64,000 nucleotides of DNA, from the NCBI RefSeq assembly GCF_017315725.1, contig NZ_JAFLRG010000001.1:2294001-2358000 (forward strand), in the 5' to 3' direction. Under the pieces are notes generated by a model. That model had not been told where the DNA came from and made no database searches. It saw only the letters and a list, made by a program, of their open reading frames with translations. Source of the DNA: Trinickia acidisoli. GTDB taxonomy: Bacteria; Pseudomonadota; Gammaproteobacteria; Burkholderiales; Burkholderiaceae. Below are positions 17,735 to 28,499 of this stretch, in pieces (the stretch's first letter is position 1; every line of letters starts with the position of its first letter). Made by a program: the position numbers and the translations under genes.

Positions 17735-17883
17735 CAAAAGAAAAATATGGCTTTGTATGCTGGCATTCAACCGGTGTTGCGATACGCCAGGATATTGTTC
17801 TGCAAGGGTTTTCCACTAGATCACGACAGCAGGCGGGCACCGGCGATCGCGGTAAATCAGTCAACCAACGGGAACGCATCGAC

Positions 17884-18735
17884 ATGAAACTGAACAGACT
17901 GACTGGCACATTCGGTGTGCTGTGCGCAATCGTCGGGCTAATCGGCCTGACGTCGGCCGCTCACGCGGAAACCACACTGCAGCGTATCCAGCGCACGGGC
18001 GTCGTGCGCATCGGCTACGCCAACGAGAAGCCATTCGCGTACACGCAGCCCGACGGAACCGTGACGGGCGAGTCGCCCGAAATCGCGAAGAAGATCTTTG
18101 CAAAGCTCGGCGTGAAGAAGGTCGACGCCGTGCTGACCGAATGGGGTTCGCTCATTCCGGGCTTGCAGGCGGGCCGCTTCGACGTGATTGCCGCGGGCAT
18201 GTACATTACGCCGCAGCGCTGCACGCAGGTCGCGTTTGCCGATCCGCAATACCAAATCGGCGACACGCTGCTGACGCCGCCCGGCAACCCGAAACACCTC
18301 GTCAGCTATGCCGACGTCGCCAAGCAACCCGACCTGAAGCTCGCGGTCATGGCCGGCACCGTCGAACTCGGCTATGCACGCGCAGCAGGCATCAAGGATG
18401 GACAGATCCTTCAGGTTCCCGATACCACCGCGCAGCTTCAGGCCGTGCGCTCTCACCGGGCGGACGCGGCGATCGGCACGGCGCTGACGATGAAGGATCT
18501 CGCGGCGAAAATGCCGGGACAGGTGGCCGTCGTCGACAAGTTCGTCGACGATCCGAAGCATATGGGCTACGGGGCGCTCGCCTTTCGCAAGAGCGACACC
18601 GACCTGCGCGACGCCGTCGACAAGCAGTTGCACGCTTGGCTCGGTACGCCGGATCATTTGAAAACGGTTGCCCCGTTCGGCTTCGACAAGTCCAATCTGA
18701 CCGACAAGACCGCGGCCGAGCTCTGCCGCCAGTAA
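17884..18735 (+). CDS. ehuB: Ectoine/hydroxyectoine-binding protein EhuB
   Basis: A 283-residue periplasmic family 3 solute-binding protein. The start MKLNRLTGTFGVLCAIVGLIGLTSAAHAETT is a Sec signal peptide cleaved after AHA. The mature start RTGVVRIGYANEKPFAYTQPDGTVTGESPEIAKKIF and the motif AAGMYITPQRCTQVAFADPQYQIGD are typical of EhuB. Frames upstream of 17884 are open only because they run antisense to enuR; the ATG followed by a signal peptide decides the start. First gene of ehuBCDA. Confidence 0.92.
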   Translation: MKLNRLTGTFGVLCAIVGLIGLTSAAHAETTLQRIQRTGVVRIGYANEKPFAYTQPDGTVTGESPEIAKKIFAKLGVKKVDAVLTEWGSLIPGLQAGRFDVIAAGMYITPQRCTQVAFADPQYQIGDTLLTPPGNPKHLVSYADVAKQPDLKLAVMAGTVELGYARAAGIKDGQILQVPDTTAQLQAVRSHRADAAIGTALTMKDLAAKMPGQVAVVDKFVDDPKHMGYGALAFRKSDTDLRDAVDKQLHAWLGTPDHLKTVAPFGFDKSNLTDKTAAELCRQ

Positions 18736-18742
18736 ATCGGGA

Positions 18743-18761
18743 CCCGCGCCCGCGGCGCGGG
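18743..18761 (+). other. GC-rich stem-loop between ehuB and ehuC
   Basis: CCCGCGCC, a three-base loop, then GGCGCGGG: a perfect 8-bp stem starting seven bases after the ehuB stop, without a T-run. In binding-protein/permease operons such hairpins commonly protect the upstream message and lower downstream expression. It is a likely stability element more than a full terminator. Confidence 0.6.
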
Positions 18762-18805
18762 GAATCGGCTTCGATGCCCTCGACGCTCTCTTGCCAGGAA
18801 CCGTC

Positions 18806-19474
18806 ATGCATGATCTGGACCAATTGATTCCCCTGCTCGCGAAAGGCGCCGTCGTGACGGTCGAAATCGCCGCCTGCGCGATCGTGCTCGCCGTCTTCAT
18901 GGCCTGCTTGGCCAACGTGCTGCGCGCCGCCCCATGGCGCGTCGTCCGCTGGCTCGGCAATGGGTACGTCGAGGTGTTCCGCGGCACGTCGCTGCTCGTG
19001 CAGCTCTTCTGGTTTTTCTTCGTTCTGCCGCTTCCGCCGTTCAATCTCGCGCTCACGCCGTTCACCGTCGCGATCGTCGGGCTCGGGCTGCACTACGGCG
19101 CGTACGGATCGGAGATCCTGCGTGGCGCACTGCGCTCCGTTCCGCATGGCCAGTACGAGGCAGCGCTCGCGCTCAACATGTCGCCGGCGATGCGCATGCG
19201 CCGGATCATCCTGCCCCAGGCGATGATCAATGCGCTGCCGCCCGCAACCAATCTCATGATCGAGCTCATCAAGGGCACGTCGCTCGTCTCGCTGATCACG
19301 CTGTCCGATCTGACGTTCCGTGCGCGGCAGCTCGATGAAGCAACGCTCGAGACCGCGAAAATTTTCGCACTGACGCTCATCATCTACTTCGTGCTGGCGC
19401 AATGCCTCGTTGCGCTGATGCGCCGCGTCGAGCTTCGCTTCAGCCACGGCACCGCCCGGGGGACTGCACGGTGA
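18806..19474 (+). CDS. ehuC: Ectoine ABC transporter permease EhuC
   Basis: A 222-residue inner-membrane permease of the HisM/GlnP group with hydrophobic membrane segments and the ATPase-contacting EAA loop GQYEAALALNMSPAMRMRRIILPQAMINALPP. The ATG at 18806 is preferred because AGGAA lies about six bases upstream; an earlier ATG at 18791 has no such site. Its stop overlaps the start of ehuD by four bases (GTGA), so the two permeases are translationally coupled. Confidence 0.92.
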   Translation: MHDLDQLIPLLAKGAVVTVEIAACAIVLAVFMACLANVLRAAPWRVVRWLGNGYVEVFRGTSLLVQLFWFFFVLPLPPFNLALTPFTVAIVGLGLHYGAYGSEILRGALRSVPHGQYEAALALNMSPAMRMRRIILPQAMINALPPATNLMIELIKGTSLVSLITLSDLTFRARQLDEATLETAKIFALTLIIYFVLAQCLVALMRRVELRFSHGTARGTAR

Positions 19475-20130
19475 ATACCTTCTTCGATATTTATTACGCC
19501 GTGCACATCCTGCCGGCGCTCGCTCGTGCCAGCCTCTATACGATCGGGATCACGCTGGTCGGCTTCGCGATCGCACTCGTGCTCGGGCTCGCGCTCGCTC
19601 TGCTGCGCCGCAGCCCGATCGCATCGATTGCGCGCACGGTCGGCTTCGTGGTCGAGTTCATCCGCAGCACGCCGCTCTTGATCCAGGTGTACGTGATCTT
19701 CTACGTCGGCCCGTTGTACGGCCTGAACGTCAGCGCCCTCACGGCCGGGACGATCGGCATCGCGGTGCACTACGCGTGCTACGTATCGGAGGTCTACCGC
19801 GCCGGCCTCAATTGCGTGGCGCGCGGGCAGTGGGAAGCGGCGTGCGCGCTGTCGCTGTCGCGCCGGCGCACGTACGTCGGCGTGATCTTGCCGCAGGCGA
19901 TCAGGCAGGTCATCCCAGCGCTCGGCAACTATCTCGTCGCGATGTTCAAGGACACGCCGGTACTGTCCGCCATCACGGTGGTCGAGCTGATGCAGCAGGC
20001 AAAGGACATCGGCTCCGAAACGTTCCGGTACCTGGAGCCGATCACGATGACGGGCGCGTTCTTCCTCGTCATCAGCCTGACCTTCGCGGCCGGCGTGCGC
20101 CATCTCGAACGGCGCGTGCGTCTGCCCTGA
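19471..20130 (+). CDS. ehuD: Ectoine ABC transporter permease EhuD
   Basis: A 219-residue permease, the usual EhuD length. Hydrophobic segments surround FIRSTPLLIQVYVIFYVGPLYGL and the EAA loop GQWEAACALSLSRRRTYVGVILPQAIRQVIPALGNYL. The GTG start at 19471 overlaps the ehuC stop in GTGA. An ATG in the same frame at 19402 lies deep inside ehuC and is unlikely. It should pair with EhuC as a heterodimer in the membrane. Confidence 0.92.
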   Translation: MNTFFDIYYAVHILPALARASLYTIGITLVGFAIALVLGLALALLRRSPIASIARTVGFVVEFIRSTPLLIQVYVIFYVGPLYGLNVSALTAGTIGIAVHYACYVSEVYRAGLNCVARGQWEAACALSLSRRRTYVGVILPQAIRQVIPALGNYLVAMFKDTPVLSAITVVELMQQAKDIGSETFRYLEPITMTGAFFLVISLTFAAGVRHLERRVRLP

Positions 20131-20203
20131 GCGATTCGTGACGCCCAGCCGCGGGAGTATGAACATGGGGCAGCTTACACAAGCAGGACTTCAGGAGCAG
20201 CAG

Positions 20204-21028
20204 ATGAAACGCGACCTTCATCCGGCGCCGGACACGGCCACCGACCCGTATGGCGAACGGCCGATGGTCCGCTTCGCCGGCGTCACCAAGCGTTACGGCG
20301 CGCTCACTGTGCTCGACGGTCTCGACCTTAACGTCGCCGCCAACGAGAAGGTGGCGATCATCGGACCAAGCGGCTCCGGCAAGTCGACGCTATTGCGCGT
20401 GCTCATGACGCTCGATCCCGTCTCGGACGGCTCGATCGAGGTGGACGGCGAACCGCTCACGCATATGCTGCGCAACGGCAAGCTCGTCCCGGCGAACGAC
20501 CGCCATATACGCCGCGTGCGCAGCAAGATCGGCATGGTGTTCCAGAGCTTCAACCTGTTTCCGCACATGAGCGCACTGCAGAACACGATCGAGGCGCCGA
20601 TCCATACGCTCGGCATGTCGCGACGCGAGGCCATCGAACGCGGGCGGGAACTGCTGTCCATGGTCGGACTAGCGGAAAAGTGCGACCACTACCCATCGCA
20701 ATTGTCGGGCGGCCAGCAGCAACGCGTTGCGATCGCGCGTGCACTCGCGATGCGTCCCAAGGTCATGCTGTTCGATGAAGTCACGTCGGCACTCGACCCC
20801 GAGCTATGCGGCGAAGTACTGAACGTGATTCGGCGCCTCGGCGAGGAGCACGATTTGACGATGCTGATGGTGACGCATCAAATGGGATTCGCGAAAGAAT
20901 TCGCCGATCGCGTCTGCTTCTTTTCGCAGGGCAAGATCATCGAACAGGCACCGCCTGCGCAGTTCTTCTCGTCACCGCAGCACGAGCGCACCCAGCAGTT
21001 TCTGCGAGCGGTGCGCGAGGCGATGTGA
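20204..21028 (+). CDS. ehuA: Ectoine ABC transporter ATP-binding protein EhuA
   Basis: A cytoplasmic ABC ATPase of the polar amino-acid class. Visible are Walker A GPSGSGKST, the Q-loop MVFQSFNLFPHM, the signature [15 protein letters not shown] and Walker B VMLFDEVTSALD followed by the switch His in MLMVTHQMGF. The ATG at 20204 has AGGAG with six-base spacing; in-frame starts at 20138, 20159 and 20165 are possible but add a tail without family features. It ends the ehuBCDA operon. Confidence 0.93.
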   Translation: MKRDLHPAPDTATDPYGERPMVRFAGVTKRYGALTVLDGLDLNVAANEKVAIIGPSGSGKSTLLRVLMTLDPVSDGSIEVDGEPLTHMLRNGKLVPANDRHIRRVRSKIGMVFQSFNLFPHMSALQNTIEAPIHTLGMSRREAIERGRELLSMVGLAEKCDHYPSQLSGGQQQRVAIARALAMRPKVMLFDEVTSALDPELCGEVLNVIRRLGEEHDLTMLMVTHQMGFAKEFADRVCFFSQGKIIEQAPPAQFFSSPQHERTQQFLRAVREAM

Positions 21029-21090
21029 GTGATTGAATGTGAGCGGCTGATCGAGGCATCGCATCAAATCTCACGGCAACGCAACGTCGA

Positions 21091-23334
<2,244 letters not shown>

Positions 23335-23441
23335 AGCACTTCGAATATCGCAGGGAATCATCAATCCTGTATCCTTCGGACATTTACGCGCGCACCGGCC
23401 CGCTGCGCATCCATCGACTCAAGCCCTCTCCCGCTGAACCC

Positions 23442-24182
23442 ATGCAAGGAATTCGCAACTCAGGCGAACAGCCGCTCTACGAAATTGTCCGCGCAGGCAT
23501 CCTCGAGCGGCTGCGCACAGGCGAATGGGTGGCCGGGGACAAAATCCCCACCGAGCCGCAGTTGGCCGAGGCGTTCGGGGTCGGCATCGGAACCATCAGG
23601 CGGGCGGTCGAGGAACTGGTGGCCGAGCGGCTGTTGATCCGGCGCGCGGGGCGCGGCACGATCGTCGCGAAATTCGCCGACGAACACGCATTCGATCAGT
23701 ACTTCAACTTCGTCGATCGCGATGGCCAGGCTGTCCATGTCACCGCCCAACTGCTGCGCTTTCGCAAGGAGCGCGCAACGCCCGCGCTGGCGTCGATCCT
23801 GAAGCTCGAGCGCGGCGCGCGGCTCGTCAGCGCCGAGAATCTGCGCCTACGCGACGGCATGCCCGTGATGCTCGATCATCTGTGGATTCCGCTCGATGTT
23901 TTCCCAAGCCTCAGCGCCGAAACCTTCGCCGCGCGTCATGGCTCGATCTACGGCTTTTATCAGGAGCATTTCGGCGTCTCCGTCGTGCGCGTGGTAGAAG
24001 ACTTGGGCGGCGCGATAGCCGACGAAGCGGTAGCGAGCGCGCTCGACGTGTCCGTGGGCACGCCCGTGCTGCGCATCGAGCGCACCGCCTACACGTTCAA
24101 GGACAAGCCCGTCGAGTACCGCGTGCGCTTCGTCGAATCGAGCCAGTGCGTCTATCGCAACACGCGCGGATTGCAGGACTAA
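23442..24182 (+). CDS. GntR-family regulator, HutC/UTRA subfamily
   Basis: An N-terminal winged helix (PLYEIVRAGILERLRTGEWVAGDKIPTEPQLAEAFGVGIGTIRRAVEELVAERLLIRRAGRGTIV) is followed by a UTRA effector domain. The start is not certain: an ATG at 23331 overlaps the pobA stop by four bases but adds 37 residues without family features, so the ATG at 23442 is preferred. It converges on the minus-strand MmgE/PrpD genes and is a plausible regulator of them; control of pobA is less likely because pobA has its own AraC partner. Confidence 0.85.
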   Translation: MQGIRNSGEQPLYEIVRAGILERLRTGEWVAGDKIPTEPQLAEAFGVGIGTIRRAVEELVAERLLIRRAGRGTIVAKFADEHAFDQYFNFVDRDGQAVHVTAQLLRFRKERATPALASILKLERGARLVSAENLRLRDGMPVMLDHLWIPLDVFPSLSAETFAARHGSIYGFYQEHFGVSVVRVVEDLGGAIADEAVASALDVSVGTPVLRIERTAYTFKDKPVEYRVRFVESSQCVYRNTRGLQD

Positions 24183-24249
24183 GCGGCGTTCGGCCCTCAC
24201 GCGCTCACCCGCCCTCACGCGCGCACGAACGTCGCCGGTCCCGCCGGTC

Positions 24250-24972
24250 TTACCCCGCCGTCATCCACCCGGCACCGGGCTGGCTGACGATCTGCGCGGC
24301 GTCGAAGCGGTACGCCATCAGCGCCGCGAGACCGCGACGACCGTCGATCGAAGCCACCGCGCTCGTGAAGCCATGCTTCGCGATCAGCGCCGACTCGATC
24401 GCATCGGCAGCCGCTTTGCCGATTTCGATGACCTCCATCGCCTTGCCGGCATTGCACGCAAGCCCAGCCGACTGCACCGCCGCGACACCGAGCGCATGCT
24501 GCGTCCGCACGCCATCGAGCTTGACCAGCCGAGCCACGGCCAGCGTCGCACCTAACACGCCGATCGATGAAACCACGTTCCAGCGCGCGCGATATTCATC
24601 GCTGTCGAGCGCCGCAAGCACGCGTGTCGATGCTTCGGTGCCGATCGCGACGGCCTCGGCGATCTCCTCGTCGGACGCGCCGAAGCGCTCGCCCGCGGCA
24701 AGCGCCGCGGCGAGCACCGGCATCGCGAGCGAAGGCGCCGCGTGCGTGGCGAACTGCGCGCCGAGCGTCCACGCGCGCACGCGCAGATCGCCCGGGGCCC
24801 CCTTTTGCGTTTGCAGCCGATCGGCGGCCTCTCCCGCTTGACGCGCTTCACGCGCCTCGCGCAACGCGCGGCGCGCCGCCTCGACGGCGCGCTGCCCTTC
24901 CCCCGGCAGCGGCGCGAGCGCGAGCATCACCAATGCCTCGGACACGGCGGAATGAACTGCGGCGTTATGCAT
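24250..24972 (-). CDS. Half-size MmgE/PrpD-like protein
   Basis: A 240-residue protein resembling only the large helical domain of MmgE/PrpD enzymes, which are normally near 450 residues. Compare NVVSSIGVLGATLAVARLVKLDGVRTQHALGVAAVQSAGL with the matching stretch of its full-length neighbour. It lacks the DDFDDTH active-site motif and the HPGK motif of full-length members. Its ATG overlaps the end of the full-length gene by eight bases, so they are translated together. It may be a structural or regulatory partner, or a degraded copy. I see no frameshift that would extend it. Confidence 0.75.
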   Translation of the reverse strand: MHNAAVHSAVSEALVMLALAPLPGEGQRAVEAARRALREAREARQAGEAADRLQTQKGAPGDLRVRAWTLGAQFATHAAPSLAMPVLAAALAAGERFGASDEEIAEAVAIGTEASTRVLAALDSDEYRARWNVVSSIGVLGATLAVARLVKLDGVRTQHALGVAAVQSAGLACNAGKAMEVIEIGKAAADAIESALIAKHGFTSAVASIDGRRGLAALMAYRFDAAQIVSQPGAGWMTAG

Positions 24973-26320
24973 GATCCTGTTCCTTGATGGGAAGACAAAG
25001 TTCGAAGAACGGGCCGAGCGTAGGCAACGACGTCAGATCGCGAACCGCATCGGCAATGCGCTGCGTGGCGCCGCTACCGAGAATCGGATCGATCAGCAGC
25101 TCGATTTTTTCGCGCAGCTCGTCGCTCGTGAGCGGACGCGCAAGACTGCCGCGCGCGTGTTCGACGTGATGGGCGACCACGCTGCCGTCCTTGAGCCGAG
25201 CTTCGATGAACACCTCGTCGCGATTGACCGACGCGTCCGGCACGAGCTTCGTTTTCGCGCGTAGCGCCGTCACGTCTTGCTGCACGACGCGTGCATCGTC
25301 GTACTGCGCGAGCCCCACGCGGCGATCGCACAGCGCCGCTGCTACCCCGTGAATCGCGCTGAAACGCGCCTGCAAGCCGTCGGTCGGCTGCGGATTGCCC
25401 ATCAGCTCCGGCACGAGGGGATGGCACCGCAGCGTGATCGACGCGATCTCGCGGGCGTCGGCGATCCTCGTCGAAAGCGCCAGCCCGGCATCGATGGCCG
25501 GATGCGCGACGATCCCGCAGGGATACGGCTTATAGGTATTCGAAAGGAGCTCCCAGCGCTCGCCCATCTGGCCGTTCATGCGCTCGAAGTCGACCTTCGT
25601 CGAGAGCGCGTGCGAATAGCCGCCCGGCGCCTCGAAGATGTCCTCCTCGGCTAACTGCCCCTGTTGCGCGAGCCGTGCGGCGGCGATGCCGTTGGCCGCC
25701 GCTTTGCCTGGGTGATAGGGCTTGGTCATCGTACCGAACGCTTCACGCTGGCCGACGAACATCGACGCGGCAATGCTTGCTGCACGCGCGAGGCCATCGC
25801 CGTCCAGTCCGAGCAGCAGCGCGGCCGTTACGGCGCAGCCGATCACGCCGCACGTGCCCGTGATGTGCCAGCCGCGCTCGTAATGCTCGGGCGAAATCGA
25901 CACGCCAACGCGCAACTGCGCCTCGCAGCCGAGCGCAAAAGCCGTGAGCGCCTGCGCGCCGTTGGGCCGGGTAGCGGGCGCGAGTGCGGTCAGCACGGCG
26001 AACACCGACGCCGCGGGATGAATCACGGTGGCAAGGTGCGTGTCGTCGAAATCGTCGAGATGACCGGCGAAGCCCGTGGCAAGCGCGGAGAAATGCACGT
26101 CGATGCGCTCGCTGCGCCCCGGCACCGGCGCGGCCGGCTCTACGCCGATCTCACGCGCGGCCGCAAGAATGGCCTCGACGCCTGGATGTCGCGATGCCCC
26201 GATCGACGTACCGATCACGTTGATGAGGGAGCGTCGGGCCTCGTCGGCAACCTCCGGAGGCAGTGGCCGGCTCGCCAGGGTTTGCAGGCCGTGCGCGAAC
26301 GCTGCGGCGATGGAACTCAT
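24965..26320 (-). CDS. MmgE/PrpD family protein (full length)
   Basis: A 451-residue member of the 2-methylcitrate dehydratase/cis-aconitate decarboxylase/iminodisuccinate epimerase family. The active-site segment GHLDDFDDTHLATVIHP is near 79-95, and TMTKPYHPGKAAANG supplies further pocket residues near 200. Members dehydrate, decarboxylate or epimerise small di- and tricarboxylates. It lies upstream of the half-size copy and downstream of a porin, on one strand. True prpD of the propionate pathway normally sits with prpBC, absent here, so another substrate is likely. Confidence 0.87.
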   Translation of the reverse strand: MSSIAAAFAHGLQTLASRPLPPEVADEARRSLINVIGTSIGASRHPGVEAILAAAREIGVEPAAPVPGRSERIDVHFSALATGFAGHLDDFDDTHLATVIHPAASVFAVLTALAPATRPNGAQALTAFALGCEAQLRVGVSISPEHYERGWHITGTCGVIGCAVTAALLLGLDGDGLARAASIAASMFVGQREAFGTMTKPYHPGKAAANGIAAARLAQQGQLAEEDIFEAPGGYSHALSTKVDFERMNGQMGERWELLSNTYKPYPCGIVAHPAIDAGLALSTRIADAREIASITLRCHPLVPELMGNPQPTDGLQARFSAIHGVAAALCDRRVGLAQYDDARVVQQDVTALRAKTKLVPDASVNRDEVFIEARLKDGSVVAHHVEHARGSLARPLTSDELREKIELLIDPILGSGATQRIADAVRDLTSLPTLGPFFELCLPIKEQDHA

Positions 26321-26449
26321 TGGGTCGATCCTCTAGACAGATGCCGCCGCGCCGAAGACCCATTCCTCGGCTGACGACGGCGATAAAAGACATTCACTAG
26401 CCCGGCACAAAGAAGAATGCCCGACGGTTCTCCTTCGACCGAATGCCAA

Positions 26450-27619
26450 TCAGAACTTGTGGTGGATCGCGATGCGCACGACGGCCTGATGGTTGTTCGA
26501 CGAATCGCCAATCCCCCCGATGTCGGCCACCGCCTGCGCGCCGGTCGAACTCGTGCCGCTCGCGCTCTGAACCGTGCCGAGCAGATAAACGTCGGTGCGC
26601 TTCGAAAGCGCATAGTCGAACAGCATCGATACTTGGTTGTAGCGCTGATCGCCAAGCTCGCCTCGCACGGCGTTGCCCTTCGTATAGTTGTATTCGATAC
26701 CGGCCGAAAGCGCGGTCGTGAACTGGTAGAGCGCGTTGACCTCATAGCTGTTGAATACCGCGGTCGCGCCGTCGAATGCGCCGATGTTCTGATAGCGCGT
26801 ATTCGAATACACGGCACCCAGCACCGCCGCGCCGATCTTGTAGTTGCCGCCCACGGTGAAGATCTGCAGCGAGTTTGCCGGATCGGTGCCGAGGTAGCCC
26901 GAATTCAAGGAGCCGAACGTCGCGGCGGAGGCATTGCTATTGAGAATCGCACCCGTCGCCGCAGGATTCTTGAAGAACTCATACGCCGCGCCGACGCCGA
27001 GCGGCCCTCGCGCATAATTCGCGCCCAGCGAATAGCCGCTGCTCTGAGAGATTTGACCAGGCACGCCGCCAAGCGTAACGGTGCCGCCGAACGTCAGTCC
27101 GCTTAGATTCACGCTCGCGTACTTGATGGTGCTGTTCGTGCGGTACGTGTGATTGACGTTGTCGAGATCGCCGGGATGCTCGGTCGTCGAACCGCCATAA
27201 GCCGCCGCGAAACCGTATAGGCCCACGTAATCGTTGATGCTGTCGTACTGGCGTCCGAGCGTGACGGTTCCGAACTGGCGGCTCGCGAGTCCCACGTAGG
27301 CCTGGCGTCCGAACGCGGTGCCGCCCTGGCCGAACTGGCCCGTGCTCACGTTGAATCCCGATTCGAGCCGGAAGATCGTAGAAAGACCGCCTCCGAGGTC
27401 CTCGTCGCCCTTGATCCCCCAGCGGCTGCCTTGCGTGCCCGCGTTCGAATCGATAGAGAACTGCCTGCCGCCGACGTTGTGCCCGTTGACCGTGTTCTTC
27501 GCGTTGGTGTTGATCATGACGCCTTCGTCGACGATGCCGTACAGCGTTACGCTGCTCTGCGCATAAGCCGACCCCGCTATCAGGCCCAACGCGGGCAATG
27601 TCCACAGTGCTTTTTTCAT
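26450..27619 (-). CDS. Gram-negative general porin (Burkholderia OmpC-like)
   Basis: A 389-residue outer-membrane porin with signal peptide MKKALWTLPALGLIAGSAYA, the start QSSVTLYGIVDEGV, GSRWGIKGDEDLGGGL near 65, and the C-terminal IHHKF ending in Phe. It has the same architecture as the porin at 2473 but is not a close copy. It sits between the SDR gene and the MmgE/PrpD gene on the minus strand, so it probably serves the uptake of the same carboxylate. ATTGATTAGGACAA at 27660-27673 upstream resembles the TTGTCCTA half of the candidate EnuR sites, perhaps by chance. Confidence 0.93.
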   Translation of the reverse strand: MKKALWTLPALGLIAGSAYAQSSVTLYGIVDEGVMINTNAKNTVNGHNVGGRQFSIDSNAGTQGSRWGIKGDEDLGGGLSTIFRLESGFNVSTGQFGQGGTAFGRQAYVGLASRQFGTVTLGRQYDSINDYVGLYGFAAAYGGSTTEHPGDLDNVNHTYRTNSTIKYASVNLSGLTFGGTVTLGGVPGQISQSSGYSLGANYARGPLGVGAAYEFFKNPAATGAILNSNASAATFGSLNSGYLGTDPANSLQIFTVGGNYKIGAAVLGAVYSNTRYQNIGAFDGATAVFNSYEVNALYQFTTALSAGIEYNYTKGNAVRGELGDQRYNQVSMLFDYALSKRTDVYLLGTVQSASGTSSTGAQAVADIGGIGDSSNNHQAVVRIAIHHKF

Positions 27620-27743
27620 CGATGTCTCCGTTATGAGTTGACGAATGGATTCAACTTCTATTGATTAGGACAACTAAACAAATGAAGACCGCAGCGTCCG
27701 TATGCAATTGGCTATGGCTATCGAGCGAGCCGCCGCGCGAGCG

Positions 27744-28499
27744 TCAACCTAGGAAGGCGCCCCCGTTCGCGTGAATGACCTGGCCCGTCATGTAGCGCGC
27801 CTTGTCACTGCAGAGGAAACCCACGAGCGCAGCCACCTCTTCGGGCTGGCCGCGCCGGCCGAGCAGCGTCGTGCGATGCGCGTGGTGCGCCGGCTCGCGA
27901 GTGCCGGCCGCCCCGCCGCGCTGCGTGTCGATGAGGCCGGGCACGACGCAATTCACGGTGATGCCATCGGGCGCGAGATCGCACGCGAGCGCGCGCGTGA
28001 GGCCCACGAGTCCGGCCTTCGCGGCAATCACGTGCGCCCGCCCGCTCGATCCCGCGTGCGCCGACATGCCGCCGATGTTGACGATCGCGCCCGCACCGGC
28101 CGCGCGCAAATGCGGCAACGCCGCATGCGCGCAGAGATAAGCGCCATCGAGAATGACGGCCATGACTTCGCGCCACTGTGTCCAATCGAGTTCGTCGAAC
28201 GACACCTCGCGCCGCAGCGCGGCGTTGTTCACGAGCAGATCGATGCGGCCAAAGCGGCGCACCGCGGCGTCCATCAGCGCCTGCGCCCCCTCGGGCGTGC
28301 TCACGTCGGCAAGCTCGACCGCGGCGCGGCCACCCGCGGCCTCGATCTCGTGGACGACGCCGGCGGCCTCGTCGAAGGAACTTCGAGCGTTCACGACGAC
28401 CGTGGTGCCGGCGCCAGCCAGTTCGAGCGCGATGGCTCGTCCGATGTTGCGCGCCGCACCGGTAACGACGGCGACGCGTTCGAGCGATCCTGAATTCAT
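27744..28499 (-). CDS. SDR-family NAD(P)-dependent oxidoreductase
   Basis: A 251-residue classical short-chain dehydrogenase. The cofactor motif is VVTGAARNIGRAIA, the structural motif is LVNNAAL, and the catalytic Ser is in VNIGGMSAHAG. The usual YxxxK is not intact: the segment is SGRAHVIAAKAGL, where His or another residue stands for the catalytic Tyr while the Lys remains. This makes its activity uncertain. Its start overlaps the stop of the upstream MFS gene by four bases (ATGA), so the two are coupled. Confidence 0.85.
   Translation of the reverse strand: MNSGSLERVAVVTGAARNIGRAIALELAGAGTTVVVNARSSFDEAAGVVHEIEAAGGRAAVELADVSTPEGAQALMDAAVRRFGRIDLLVNNAALRREVSFDELDWTQWREVMAVILDGAYLCAHAALPHLRAAGAGAIVNIGGMSAHAGSSGRAHVIAAKAGLVGLTRALACDLAPDGITVNCVVPGLIDTQRGGAAGTREPAHHAHRTTLLGRRGQPEEVAALVGFLCSDKARYMTGQVIHANGGAFLG

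Noticed and set aside
16453-17883. Very long open frame on the plus strand running into ehuB
   Set aside because: It is antisense to enuR and Arg-rich; the real ehuB starts at 17884 with a signal peptide.
24965-26320. Assignment as prpD of the 2-methylcitrate cycle
   Set aside because: No prpB, prpC, acnD or prpR nearby, and the gene is paired with a half-size homologue and a porin.
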